Shown one piece after another: positions 36,472 through 44,913 of a stretch of DNA of 64,000 bases. Under the pieces are notes generated by a model that was not told the origin of the DNA, made no database searches, and saw only the letters and a program-made list of their open reading frames with translations. The stretch spans positions 1-64,000 of the forward strand of contig NZ_SPNJ01000006.1 in NCBI RefSeq assembly GCF_004563925.1. Direction: 5' to 3'. Position numbers and translations under genes: made by a program. Each line of letters begins with the position of its first letter. The stretch's first letter is position 1. This DNA comes from Herbaspirillum sp. 3R11 (lineage in GTDB: Bacteria > Pseudomonadota > Gammaproteobacteria > Burkholderiales > Burkholderiaceae_D).

Positions 36472-37140
36472 ATGTATCACTGGGACTTCGCCGCGCTTTG
36501 GCAATTCCGCAACGTCATTGCCGTGGGCTTTGGCTACACGCTGGCCTATACGGTCGCCTGCGTCCTGCTGGGCTTGTTGATCGGGCTGGCGGTCGGCCTC
36601 GGTCGCCTGTCGACCAACCCGCTGGTGTCGGGCCCGCTGCGCGCCTACGTCGAAGTGTTCCGCTGCACGCCGGTGCTGGTGCAACTGGTGTGGTTCTACT
36701 ACGCGCTGCCGGTGCTGGTCGGCATCGAGATGTCGGCCGGCACTTCGGCCTTGCTGGCGTTGGCCCTGTACGGCGGCGCTTTCTATTCGGAAATCATCCG
36801 CGGCGGCATCGTCTCGATCGACGTCGGCCAGAGCGAAGCCGGTTGCGCACTCGGCATGACGCGCTTCCAGCTGATGCGCCGCGTGATCCTGCCGCAGGCG
36901 TTCAAGCGCATGACGCCGCCGCTGGTCAGCCAGTCCATCATGCAACTCAAGAACACCTCGCTGCTGTCGGTGCTGGCGGTGCCGGACCTGCTGTACCAGG
37001 GCCAGATCATCGCCCACGAAACCTATCGCCCGCTGGAAATCTACACCATGGTTGCGGTGATCTATTTCCTCATCCTGCTGCCTGCGACGATCTGGGCCAA
37101 GCGCCTGGAAAATCGCCTGAACGCGCAACAGGGAGTATGA
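36472..37140 (+). CDS. Polar amino-acid ABC permease (HisM/GltJ type)
   Basis: 222 residues, about five membrane helices. The ATPase-contact loop GCALGMTRFQLMRRVILPQAFKRMTPPLVSQ is typical of the polar amino-acid family. AAGGAAAC precedes the ATG at 36472. The ATPase gene follows after one base. No binding-protein gene is in this unit; the best candidate is at 42465-43307. Confidence 0.9.
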   Translation: MYHWDFAALWQFRNVIAVGFGYTLAYTVACVLLGLLIGLAVGLGRLSTNPLVSGPLRAYVEVFRCTPVLVQLVWFYYALPVLVGIEMSAGTSALLALALYGGAFYSEIIRGGIVSIDVGQSEAGCALGMTRFQLMRRVILPQAFKRMTPPLVSQSIMQLKNTSLLSVLAVPDLLYQGQIIAHETYRPLEIYTMVAVIYFLILLPATIWAKRLENRLNAQQGV

Positions 37141-37141
37141 G

Positions 37142-37915
37142 ATGAGCAATCCAACCAATGAAGTCATGATTGAAATCAAGAATCTGAAGAAGGCCTTCGG
37201 CGACCACGTCGTGCTGAAAGACATCTCGCTGCAGGTCAACAAGGGCAGCGTGGTCGCCATGATCGGTCCGTCCGGCTCCGGCAAGTCGACGCTGCTGCGC
37301 TGTATCAACCTGCTGACCGTGCCCGAGCAAGGCAGCATCCGCGTCGGCGCGCAGGATTTCACCTTCGGCTCCAAAGCCTCCAAGCCGCTCAAGGACCGCG
37401 AGCTGGCCAAGTTCCGCACCAACACCGGCATGGTGTTCCAGCATTTCAACCTGTTTCCGCACATGACCGCGCTCGAAAACGTCATGGAAGGCATGCTCAC
37501 CGTGCTGCGCAAACCCAAGGCGGAAGCACGCGCCTACGCGCTGGAACTGCTGCAGAAAGTCGGCCTGTCCGACCGCGCCGACATCTATCCTCAGCGCCTG
37601 TCCGGCGGCCAGAAGCAGCGCGTGGCGATTGCCCGTGCGCTGGCCATGCGCCCGAGCGTGATGCTGTTCGACGAAGCCACTTCGGCGCTGGATCCGGAAC
37701 TGGTGGGCGAAGTGCTCAACGTGATTCGCTCGCTGGCGGCCGACGGCATGACCATGATCCTGGTCACGCACGAAATCGCCTTCGCCCGCGAAGTCGCCGA
37801 CCAGGTCATCTTCATGCGCGACGGCGTCGTGGTCGAAGCCGGCCCGCCGTCGCAAGTCATCGATAATCCGCAACAGGCGGCGACGCAATCCTTCCTGACC
37901 CGCTTCAACGGCTGA
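37142..37915 (+). CDS. Polar amino-acid ABC ATPase (GlnQ/HisP type)
   Basis: 257 residues. Walker A GPSGSGKST (42-50), signature LSGGQKQR, Walker B VMLFDEATSALDPELV and switch His in LVTHEIAFA. It energises the permease encoded directly upstream. Confidence 0.92.
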   Translation: MSNPTNEVMIEIKNLKKAFGDHVVLKDISLQVNKGSVVAMIGPSGSGKSTLLRCINLLTVPEQGSIRVGAQDFTFGSKASKPLKDRELAKFRTNTGMVFQHFNLFPHMTALENVMEGMLTVLRKPKAEARAYALELLQKVGLSDRADIYPQRLSGGQKQRVAIARALAMRPSVMLFDEATSALDPELVGEVLNVIRSLAADGMTMILVTHEIAFAREVADQVIFMRDGVVVEAGPPSQVIDNPQQAATQSFLTRFNG

Positions 37916-37920
37916 TCAGC

Positions 37921-38367
37921 ATGACCGGCCGCCTCGACCTGCTCGACGACACCGACCGCAAGCTGATCTCGCTGTTGCAGCAGTCGGCGCGCGACAGCGT
38001 CGCCAACCTGGCGCGGCAACTAGGTGTGGCGCGCACCACTGTGGTGGCGCGTCTGGCGCGGCTGGAAAAGAACGGCGTCATCGTCGGCTACACCGTCAAG
38101 CTGGGGCAAGAGGTGCAAGACAGCGGCCTGCTCGCCTACGTCGGCATCACGGTCGAAGCCAGGACGGCGCGCGACGTGCTCAAGCGCTTCAAGCGCATCC
38201 CCGAAATTGAACAGCTCTGCTCCGTCAGCGGCGAGTTCGACTACGTCGCCTGGCTGCGCGCTGCCTCGGCCGAACAACTCGACAAGCTGCTGGACGACAT
38301 CGGCGAGATCGAGGGTGTGGTCAAGACGACTACTTCAATCGTGCTGTCGCGCAAGATCGATCGATGA
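37921..38367 (+). CDS. Lrp/AsnC-family regulator
   Basis: 148 residues. N-terminal helix-turn-helix (LDDTDRKLISLLQQSARDSVANLARQLGVARTTVVARLARLEKNGVI) and a C-terminal RAM ligand domain (about 70-145). Such proteins sense amino acids and control their transport or breakdown. It lies 5 bp after the ABC ATPase, so it probably regulates this transporter and the nearby amino-acid genes. Confidence 0.9.
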   Translation: MTGRLDLLDDTDRKLISLLQQSARDSVANLARQLGVARTTVVARLARLEKNGVIVGYTVKLGQEVQDSGLLAYVGITVEARTARDVLKRFKRIPEIEQLCSVSGEFDYVAWLRAASAEQLDKLLDDIGEIEGVVKTTTSIVLSRKIDR

Positions 38368-38399
38368 CCACCGTGCTCAGCCGGCGTCGCTGAACGGCC

Positions 38400-38813
38400 A
38401 TGCTCCAGATCACCGAAGACCTGAGCCTGCCCGATGCGGAAGTCGAACTCAGCTTCACGCGTTCTCAGGGCGCGGGCGGACAGAACGTCAACAAGACGTC
38501 GACCGCGGTGCATCTGCGCTTCGATATCCGCGCGTCCTCGCTGCCCGACTTTTACAAGGAAAGATTGCTGGAGCTGAAGGATCAGCGCATCACCCGCGAC
38601 GGCGTGATCGTGATCAAGTCCCAGCAGAGCCGCAGCCAGGAGCAGAACCGTATTGCGGCGCTGGAACGGCTCGCGACACTGATTCAGGAGGCCGGGGTCG
38701 TGCTTCCTCCGCGCAGGCCGACCAAACCGACTCGCAGCGCCAAACGCAAGCGTGTCGACAGCAAGACCATGCGCGGACGGCTGAAGGTATTGCGCACCGG
38801 GCTCGGCGACTGA
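38400..38813 (+). CDS. arfB: Alternative ribosome-rescue factor ArfB (YaeJ)
   Basis: 137 residues. The GGQ peptidyl-tRNA hydrolysis motif is at 26-28 (SQGAGGQNVNKTSTAVHLRF) and the C-terminal tail (103-135) is rich in Arg and Lys and should enter the empty mRNA channel. It frees ribosomes stalled on mRNAs without stop codon. It starts 32 bp after the Lrp gene and may be co-transcribed, though function is unrelated. Confidence 0.93.
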   Translation: MLQITEDLSLPDAEVELSFTRSQGAGGQNVNKTSTAVHLRFDIRASSLPDFYKERLLELKDQRITRDGVIVIKSQQSRSQEQNRIAALERLATLIQEAGVVLPPRRPTKPTRSAKRKRVDSKTMRGRLKVLRTGLGD

Positions 38814-38857
38814 GCCGATGCCGACCATCCATCATCAACCGAACGAGGTCGTACGCC

Positions 38858-39877
38858 TCAGGGGAATTCCATCGTGAAATTCACTGTGCTGCTCACCGTA
38901 CCCGCCCCTGCTTTGCCTGTCGCAAAATAGCTGACGGCATACGGCAGGGTTGCCGTTCCGGCGCGTATCTGCGTGGTGGCGACGTTCTGACTCCCTTTCA
39001 CGCCGGCCAGATTGATCACCGAACCATCGCCGTTGCTCAACTGCAGTTGCACGTTGGCAGGGCCGGTCACGTCGAGATTGCCTGTCGTCGCATTGACGCG
39101 CGGGCCGTCAAAAAAGGTGCGAACGTTCACCCCATTGGATTGGACGCCGCTTGTCTTGCAACTGTCCAGGCGGATCGAAAATGGCGTCCAGCCGGCTTTC
39201 TGACCGTTGGCCGCCAGCGCCGACGTCGACACCTTGGGCAAAGTGATCGCGTTGCCGGGCACTACCGTAGGGATACAAGTGGTGACGTTGCCCCGAATGA
39301 ATTTGATCGTATTGGAAAGCGTGAATCGGATCGCCTGCATTTTATTGTCGCCAAAGGCATAGGTTATGGACCCTGCCAATGAATCCACCCCGGATGTCGA
39401 TGAGTCTGTCTTGATAAAGGTGAGGGTGTACGTTGGAAACAGCGTCCCAGCTTTGATGCCCCGCGTGCCTGGATACACGGAGACGAAAGCGGTAGTGCTA
39501 CTGCCGGTCACTCTGATGCCGACCCCTGCCACACGTGTTTGGATGGTGTCAAACGTCCCAAAACTGCTGGTAATCACTCCGCCACCGGGCAAGAGCCCCC
39601 CAGCGACGGTCGAAGGAGTCGCGGGCGCAGTGGGGCACGAAAACCGGAAGACAGAACTGTTCGGATCCGTGGTCGATTTTGCTGTGGCAGTCACTGACGC
39701 GATGACGCTGCCGGGCGCAAGGGCGCTGATGTCAAAGGTCGTATCGAAATCATACGTCCCCACGAGTGTACTTATACCGGCGTCGGGAATACATCCGTCT
39801 GCGGCGAGCGCCACATTTCCCAGCATCAGGCCGCATACACTCACCATCACTTTCCAGCACCATTTTTGCATGTTCAT
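38858..39877 (-). CDS. Fimbrial adhesin-like secreted protein
   Basis: 339 residues. Signal peptide to about 24 (cleavage near ALA-ADG). Two beta-sandwich halves: an N-terminal domain with DGCIPD and FRFSCPTAP, and a C-terminal pilin-like domain with CIPTVVPGNAITLPKV, SIRLDSCK and ending VNFTMEFP. The Cys pairs and the final strand are typical of chaperone-usher subunits and tip adhesins. Start 39877 is chosen for its spacing to AAGGAG; 39880 is equally possible. No chaperone or usher gene is in the window. Less GC-rich than its neighbours. Confidence 0.75.
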   Translation of the reverse strand: MNMQKWCWKVMVSVCGLMLGNVALAADGCIPDAGISTLVGTYDFDTTFDISALAPGSVIASVTATAKSTTDPNSSVFRFSCPTAPATPSTVAGGLLPGGGVITSSFGTFDTIQTRVAGVGIRVTGSSTTAFVSVYPGTRGIKAGTLFPTYTLTFIKTDSSTSGVDSLAGSITYAFGDNKMQAIRFTLSNTIKFIRGNVTTCIPTVVPGNAITLPKVSTSALAANGQKAGWTPFSIRLDSCKTSGVQSNGVNVRTFFDGPRVNATTGNLDVTGPANVQLQLSNGDGSVINLAGVKGSQNVATTQIRAGTATLPYAVSYFATGKAGAGTVSSTVNFTMEFP

Positions 39878-40262
39878 CATCCGCTCCTTTTTTGTCCGTT
39901 CAGCCACCGCAGCTTTGCAGCAAACACGGCGAGGAGGCGCTTGCCGTGAAGCGCCCATAACCAAGGAGTGTGGATTTTCTGCCTTGCGAAAGATATAAGA
40001 AAACTCTCGAACTGCAGCATCGCTGCAGCCTCAGATGATTGATACATCGCCCGTACTTCGACTCGTTCGGTCACACCGCCGCTCGTGGCATTGTTTGCGG
40101 TCTGGTAGTACCGCACACGGAAAGGATTGTTGTAGACACCATCCCCAGCCGGCGGCGTCGGACCTGGTTCGAGCAGGGCGCCACGCCTGGAACGCTTTTG
40201 AGAGTTCTCCTATATCGCCATGGCGAATGGACTTGTAGCATCTTTCCATTTGACCGCTGGAG
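39878..40262. other. Divergent region between two fimbrial genes
   Basis: 385 bp that should hold both promoters. Short open frames here have no recognisable content, so no gene is called. Confidence 0.35.
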
Positions 40263-41375
40263 ATGCTCATGCACGACGATAAATATGGAAGACGATTCTG
40301 GTCGTCGATGACGTTACTAACGCAAACCAATTCGAAGGAAGCCGCTCCAGGAGGCAGCGCGAGCGGAGGGGCTGCCACTCGCGCTGTTGCAATGTCCGGC
40401 AAACTCCTGCTCGCCTTGCTGTTGAACTTGGCCGCCACCCATTCCGCACTGGCGATCTGTGATATCACGCCTTCGACCATCAATCTCGCTTCGACAAAAG
40501 CGATCGACGGTTCAGTAGTGCCGATTGGTACCATCATCTATGAAGAAACGTGGACGCGGACTCTGACGCTGACCTGCTCTGGAAATAGGCAGATGTATAC
40601 ACAGCCTGTTCGAAATGGCACCGTCAACGGAATCGTCGCGAACTCTGTTAAGTTTGAGTCGGAGGTCGAATTGAGCAATGCCGAGAGCTCGACGGCCGGT
40701 GTATCTCTGACAGGCGACTACACTGCTTATACGTTCCCAGTTGGCATCACCAAGAGTACGATGACCGTACGTGTGCGCTACAAAAAGGCGAGTAACGCCG
40801 CTACCGGACCTGGACTGATGCGGCCCATGGGTGGAAACACCCTGAACCAAACCGATCTAGTCGCAAACATATGGGGCAGCATTCCCGATGGCTCAACGCC
40901 ATTTAGCTTGGCCTCCATTTTCTTGTCAGGAGGGACCAAATCGTACTCCTCTACCTGCAATCTTACGGTGCCTCTCGCCGTCGCCATCCCTCCTGCGCCA
41001 CAGAGTCAATTCACCGGTATCGGTACGGTGCCTGCGGCACGCAAAGACTTCAATATATCGGCCGAATGTTCCGGAATAGTGATAGGTCAGCGCGTGGGAG
41101 TGTCCTTCTCGGAGAGTTCTCGCGATGCTTCCGGATCGCCCGGCGTCATCGCCACAAGCCAAGGCGACGGCAAGGCAGCAGGCGTCGGCCTGCAAATCAT
41201 CAATACCACCTCCGGCCGCCCTATTGCTTTTGGTGCGCTTGAACGAGGCACACCGCCGCCAACGCTCAACGGCACCTACAATTTCCCGATGCGGGTTCAG
41301 TATTTTCAGACTGCCGCGACGGTCACCGCCGGGCGGGTGACCGGCACCACCGTGGTCACCATGCAATATCGATAA
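40263..41375 (+). CDS. Fimbrial adhesin/pilin-like protein
   Basis: 370 residues from the first ATG; the signal peptide lies at about 44-65 (MSGKLLLALLLNLAATHSALA), so the real start is probably a Met just before it, at 40392. The mature part has an N-terminal domain with CDITPS and LTCSG, then a pilin domain (STCNLTVPLAVAIPP, FNISAECSG, PGVIATSQGDGKAAGVGLQI, GTYNFPMRVQYFQTAATVTAG, ending VVTMQYR), like tip adhesins of type 1 pili. Divergent to the other adhesin-like gene. Confidence 0.78.
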   Translation: MLMHDDKYGRRFWSSMTLLTQTNSKEAAPGGSASGGAATRAVAMSGKLLLALLLNLAATHSALAICDITPSTINLASTKAIDGSVVPIGTIIYEETWTRTLTLTCSGNRQMYTQPVRNGTVNGIVANSVKFESEVELSNAESSTAGVSLTGDYTAYTFPVGITKSTMTVRVRYKKASNAATGPGLMRPMGGNTLNQTDLVANIWGSIPDGSTPFSLASIFLSGGTKSYSSTCNLTVPLAVAIPPAPQSQFTGIGTVPAARKDFNISAECSGIVIGQRVGVSFSESSRDASGSPGVIATSQGDGKAAGVGLQIINTTSGRPIAFGALERGTPPPTLNGTYNFPMRVQYFQTAATVTAGRVTGTTVVTMQYR

Positions 41376-41483
41376 GGGAAGCAGCCTCGTCCCCAGACTC
41401 ATAGCAGTTTCTGCTGCCGATCGCTACCGGCAGCTCAACAAAGCTTGCGACACGGGAACATTGCCAAATAATCCAACTATTTT

Positions 41484-41497
41484 TGAGACTATTCTCA
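41484..41497. promoter_or_regulatory. Palindrome upstream of the DUF1120-like gene
   Basis: TGAGA-CTAT-TCTCA, in an AT-rich stretch about 100 bp before the ATG. Possible operator; no regulator is assigned. Confidence 0.3.
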
Positions 41498-41591
41498 TAT
41501 AAACAAAATCAGGAAAACGTCAAAATCACTCCATCGAATAACGCATTGTTATCGGGTCAACCCAACAATATTATTAACGAGGGAGTCGAAA

Positions 41592-42293
41592 ATGAAGAAC
41601 GCCATGTTTTTGTCCGCGCTGTTTGCCATGCTTGCGGTGGCGGCCGGTGCGCACGCTGCCGACACGGCAGAGTTGAAGGTCAAGGGCTCGGTCAAGCCGC
41701 CGTCCTGCACGCTCAACATTGCCGCAGGCGGCGTGATCGACTACGGCAATATTCCGCCGTCGCGACTGAGCAACACTGCCGCGACCAAACTGGAGCGTAG
41801 AACCACGGCGTTCAACATCGATTGCGCGACCGGCAAGGCCATGGTGGCGCTCAAGCTGAGCGACAATCGTGCATCCTCGGTGGTGCCCGCCATCATGTCG
41901 TTCTCCAATGGATACAAGGACGATCGCTTTGCTTATGGACTCGGGATTGTCGATGGTAAAAAAGTCGGCATTTATACCGTCAGCATGACCAAGGTCCAGG
42001 CGGATGGCTACCATATCGCGCTTTACCTGAATCGTGCTCTCGGCTCCGACCCGAACACCTGGGACAATGCTTACAGTAGCGATGGCGCCTTCTTCCGCCC
42101 GACGCTGATCTATACATGGGCACCGAACGACCCTGAGTCAATCCGAACTGCTTCGCAACATGCTCCGGGCGCTTTCAGCACGATAGCCGGCGAACTGACT
42201 GTTGAGGTCACTATCGACAAGCTCGCCAATCTGCCGGTGCGCGACGCGATTCCGCTGGACGGATCTTCCACACTGGAGTTGGTGTACCTCTAA
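41592..42293 (+). CDS. DUF1120-type fimbrial subunit
   Basis: 233 residues. Signal peptide 1-22 (AHA-ADTAEL), then the DUF1120 pattern: LKVKGSVKPPSCTLNIAAGGVIDYGNIPPSRL, FNIDCATGKAMVALKLSDNRASS, FAYGLGI and a final ELTVEVTIDKL...SSTLELVYL. Members accompany chaperone-usher fimbriae. GAGGGAG precedes the ATG. It is 216 bp after the adhesin-like gene and ends at a terminator. Confidence 0.85.
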   Translation: MKNAMFLSALFAMLAVAAGAHAADTAELKVKGSVKPPSCTLNIAAGGVIDYGNIPPSRLSNTAATKLERRTTAFNIDCATGKAMVALKLSDNRASSVVPAIMSFSNGYKDDRFAYGLGIVDGKKVGIYTVSMTKVQADGYHIALYLNRALGSDPNTWDNAYSSDGAFFRPTLIYTWAPNDPESIRTASQHAPGAFSTIAGELTVEVTIDKLANLPVRDAIPLDGSSTLELVYL

Positions 42294-42371
42294 GCCGGGC
42301 CACGTGGGCAGGAGATCCGGCTTGCCGCATGTCACCTCGGGTGTCACTCTCATTTCCACCCCGTAAACGAC

Positions 42372-42412
42372 AACGCCGCCGTCCCGACTTGACTGGGAAC
42401 GGCGGCGTTTTC
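42372..42412 (+). terminator. Terminator of the DUF1120-like gene
   Basis: AACGCCGCCGTCCC pairs with GGGAACGGCGGCGTT (one bulged base) around a 9-nt loop, followed by TTTTCATTT. It lies between convergent genes and may also stop the minus-strand gene weakly. Confidence 0.85.
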
Positions 42413-42464
42413 ATTTGCAACTGCCGGCCGATTTGCACCGGCTTGCACCGGCTTTACTGCAGTA

Positions 42465-43307
42465 TTACAGCGGAATCTGCGGTGGCACGTCTTCCGGACG
42501 CACGCCCGACAGCTTCTGCAGGTTTTCCAGCACGGTGGACTTGACCTTGCCGGCGGCGCGTTCCTGCACGATCCACTTGTTGATGTACTCGAGCCAGGCC
42601 TTGTCGTCTTCCTTCGGCACACCGATGTTGGTCGAAGTCGCTTCCAGCGGCATCGGCACGATCATGGTGCCCAGGCTTGGGTTCTTCTTCAGCACGTTCA
42701 GGGCCAGCAGCCAGACCAGCACCTGCACATCGACGCGGCCGGTTTGCAGGGCCAGGGTGGCGTCGTCGGCTTTTTCCAGACGGACGATGGTGGCCTTGGG
42801 ACAGACGCGGGTAATCATCGCGTCGTGCGAGGAACCGATGTCGACGCCGATCTTGACTTCAGGCTTGTTGAGCTCTTCCCAGGTCTTCGGTGCGAAACCC
42901 TTTTTGGAGACGATGGTGAACGCGTTGTTGAACAGCGGCTCGGAGAAGCCGACGGTTTCGCGGCGTGCCGGGGTCGGGTTGAGACCGAAGAAGACGTCGA
43001 TCTTGCGTGTCTGCAGGTCCAGCACCGAGTTGCCCCAGGTGGTTTCGAGGATTTCCAGCTTGACGTTCAGGCTGGCCGCCAGGTTCTTGGCGAAGTCGAC
43101 CATGAAGCCGACCCATTCGCCGCTGGCCAGGTCCTTGTTGTAGTAAGGCGCCTGACCGCGTACACCACCAATGCGCAGCACTTTGGTCCGCTTGATGCGG
43201 GCGAAGGTGCTTTCGCCGGCCGGTGCGCTCTGCGCGAAGGCGCCGGGCAGATAGCTGGCGGCGGCGAGGCCCGCGACGTTGGTGATGAAACTGCGACGAT
43301 TTGGCAT
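42465..43307 (-). CDS. Polar amino-acid ABC substrate-binding protein
   Basis: 280 residues. Twin-Arg-free signal peptide to about 25 (cleavage near AFA-QSA), then LRIGGVRGQAPYYNKDLASGEWVGFMVDFAKNLA, LQTRKIDVFFGLNPTPARRETVGFSEPLF and ATLALQTGRVDVQVL, the standard bilobed family-3 fold. It is monocistronic. The permease/ATPase pair at 36.5-37.9 kb lacks a binding protein, and this orphan is the nearest candidate partner. Confidence 0.88.
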   Translation of the reverse strand: MPNRRSFITNVAGLAAASYLPGAFAQSAPAGESTFARIKRTKVLRIGGVRGQAPYYNKDLASGEWVGFMVDFAKNLAASLNVKLEILETTWGNSVLDLQTRKIDVFFGLNPTPARRETVGFSEPLFNNAFTIVSKKGFAPKTWEELNKPEVKIGVDIGSSHDAMITRVCPKATIVRLEKADDATLALQTGRVDVQVLVWLLALNVLKKNPSLGTMIVPMPLEATSTNIGVPKEDDKAWLEYINKWIVQERAAGKVKSTVLENLQKLSGVRPEDVPPQIPL

Positions 43308-43672
43308 TTGCTTCTCTCCCTGGATGTATGAAGTGGCACTGATGTGCGCTGGTTTGATTCTCTGGCGCCTTCAGGACTTCTGGTCCCGATGGCATCCGGC
43401 AATTTTAATACCAAGCGGTATGTGTTGCGCAGCATATTGCATATTCCCGCTTGCTGAGAATGCGCTGGAGGATCGCCTGTACGGATGCTTTTTCGGCATG
43501 GACGGCTATTTATAGCGTCAAACACTACAAAACGACCAAATTATCGTCATACACGCATCAATCTTGGTCTTTTTATCGTGACGACTGCTTCCTACAATGG
43601 AGGCATCCGCCGGCCGTCACGGCTCCAAATCCACTGCACATCCACTACAAATCCACAACAAGGAGCGCCATC
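43308..43672. promoter_or_regulatory. Divergent region, binding protein / lysine-dehydrogenase-like gene
   Basis: 365 bp. ATACC-AAGC-GGTAT (43408-43421) is a perfect short palindrome about 100 bp before the binding-protein start. ATCCACT-type repeats (43629-43660) precede the plus-strand gene. No gene seen. Confidence 0.35.
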
Positions 43673-44821
43673 ATGAAAATCGTCCTGCTCGGCACCGGCC
43701 ACATCGGCCTGGCCATCGCCCACCTCCTGCACCTGCATGCCGACGGCGACTACGAGGTACTCGCCGCCGACCGCGACGCCAACGCGCTGGCCGCGATGCG
43801 CGCGCTCGGCGTGGCCACCGCGCAGGTCGACTTCAACGACCATGACGCGCTGTGCAGCCTGTTGTCGGGCCGCGACGCCTGCCTCAATGCGCTGCCGTAC
43901 CACATGGCCACCGCCGTGGCGAAGGCGGCCAAGCTGAGCGGCGTGCATTACTTCGACCTGACCGAAGACGTGCGCGCCACCCGCGCCATCGCCAAACTGG
44001 CGGCCGGCGCAGACACCGCCTTCATGCCGCAATGCGGGCTGGCGCCGGGCTTCATCGGCATCGCCGCGCATTCGCTGACGAGCAGCTTCGACGAGATCCA
44101 CGAGGTCAAGATGCGCGTGGGCGCGCTGCCGGAGTTTCCCACCAATGCGCTGAAATACAACCTGACCTGGAGCGTCGACGGCCTCGTCAACGAGTACTGC
44201 CATCCCTGCGAAGCGATCCGCGACGGCAAGATGCAGGACATCCAGCCGCTGGAAGGACTCGAGCATTTTTCGCTGGACGGGGTCGAGTACGAAGCCTTCA
44301 ACACCTCGGGCGGACTGGGCACTCTGTGCAGCACCCTGGCCGGCCAGGTGCGCAACCTCGATTACAAATCGGTGCGCTATCCGGGCCACCGCAACCTGGT
44401 GAAATTCCTGCTGGAAGAACTGCGCCTGCGCGATGACCAGGAGCAGCTCAAAGGCATCCTGCGCAAGTCGGTGCCGACCACCATGCAGGACGTGGTGCTG
44501 GTGTTCGTGACGGTGAGCGGCATGCGCGACGGCATGCACGTGCAGGAGGTGTTCTCGCGCAAGATCTTCGCCGCCACCCGCGACGGCGTGCATGAAAGCG
44601 CGATCCAGATCACTACCGCCGCCGGCATCTGCACGGCGCTGGATCTGTTCCGGCTGGGCAAGCTGCCGGCGCACGGCTTCATCCGGCAGGAACAGATTGC
44701 GCTGGCGGATTTTCTCGCCAACCGCTTCGGCCGGGTCTATGCCCAGGGCGCACAGGGAACAAACCCGCATGCGCCGTACGTGTCTCGCCATGCGGACCAC
44801 GAGGCCGCAGTGGCTGCCTGA
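43673..44821 (+). CDS. Saccharopine-dehydrogenase-family oxidoreductase, lysine 6-dehydrogenase-like
   Basis: 382 residues. Rossmann motif GTGHIG (7-12), then CLNALPYHMATAVAKAAKLSGVHYFDLTED and FMPQCGLAPGFIGIAAHSL, which is the pattern of the bacterial lysine dehydrogenase/saccharopine dehydrogenase family. Predicted to oxidise the terminal amine of L-lysine or a similar diamino acid. AAGGAGCGCC precedes the ATG at 43673. Divergent from an amino-acid binding protein, which could import its substrate. Confidence 0.8.
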   Translation: MKIVLLGTGHIGLAIAHLLHLHADGDYEVLAADRDANALAAMRALGVATAQVDFNDHDALCSLLSGRDACLNALPYHMATAVAKAAKLSGVHYFDLTEDVRATRAIAKLAAGADTAFMPQCGLAPGFIGIAAHSLTSSFDEIHEVKMRVGALPEFPTNALKYNLTWSVDGLVNEYCHPCEAIRDGKMQDIQPLEGLEHFSLDGVEYEAFNTSGGLGTLCSTLAGQVRNLDYKSVRYPGHRNLVKFLLEELRLRDDQEQLKGILRKSVPTTMQDVVLVFVTVSGMRDGMHVQEVFSRKIFAATRDGVHESAIQITTAAGICTALDLFRLGKLPAHGFIRQEQIALADFLANRFGRVYAQGAQGTNPHAPYVSRHADHEAAVAA

Positions 44822-44877
44822 AGAAATATTCAAAGCAAAAAACGGAGTGCACAAGGAGTGCCGGCGTCGCAGACTGC

Positions 44878-44904
44878 CCTGATCGAAACCAGTTCCGATC
44901 AGGG
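44878..44904 (+). promoter_or_regulatory. Hairpin or operator just before an MFS gene
   Basis: CCCTGATCG and CGATCAGGG form a 9-bp stem with a 10-nt loop, ending 9 bp before the ATG of the MFS gene. No T-tract follows, so it is more likely an operator or a translation-control hairpin than a terminator. Confidence 0.45.
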
Positions 44905-44913
44905 TAATCTCCG

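Noticed and set aside
41484..41497. Fur box before the DUF1120-like gene
   Set aside because: TGAGA-CTAT-TCTCA is similar to some iron boxes but too short and the gene is fimbrial; listed only as a palindrome.
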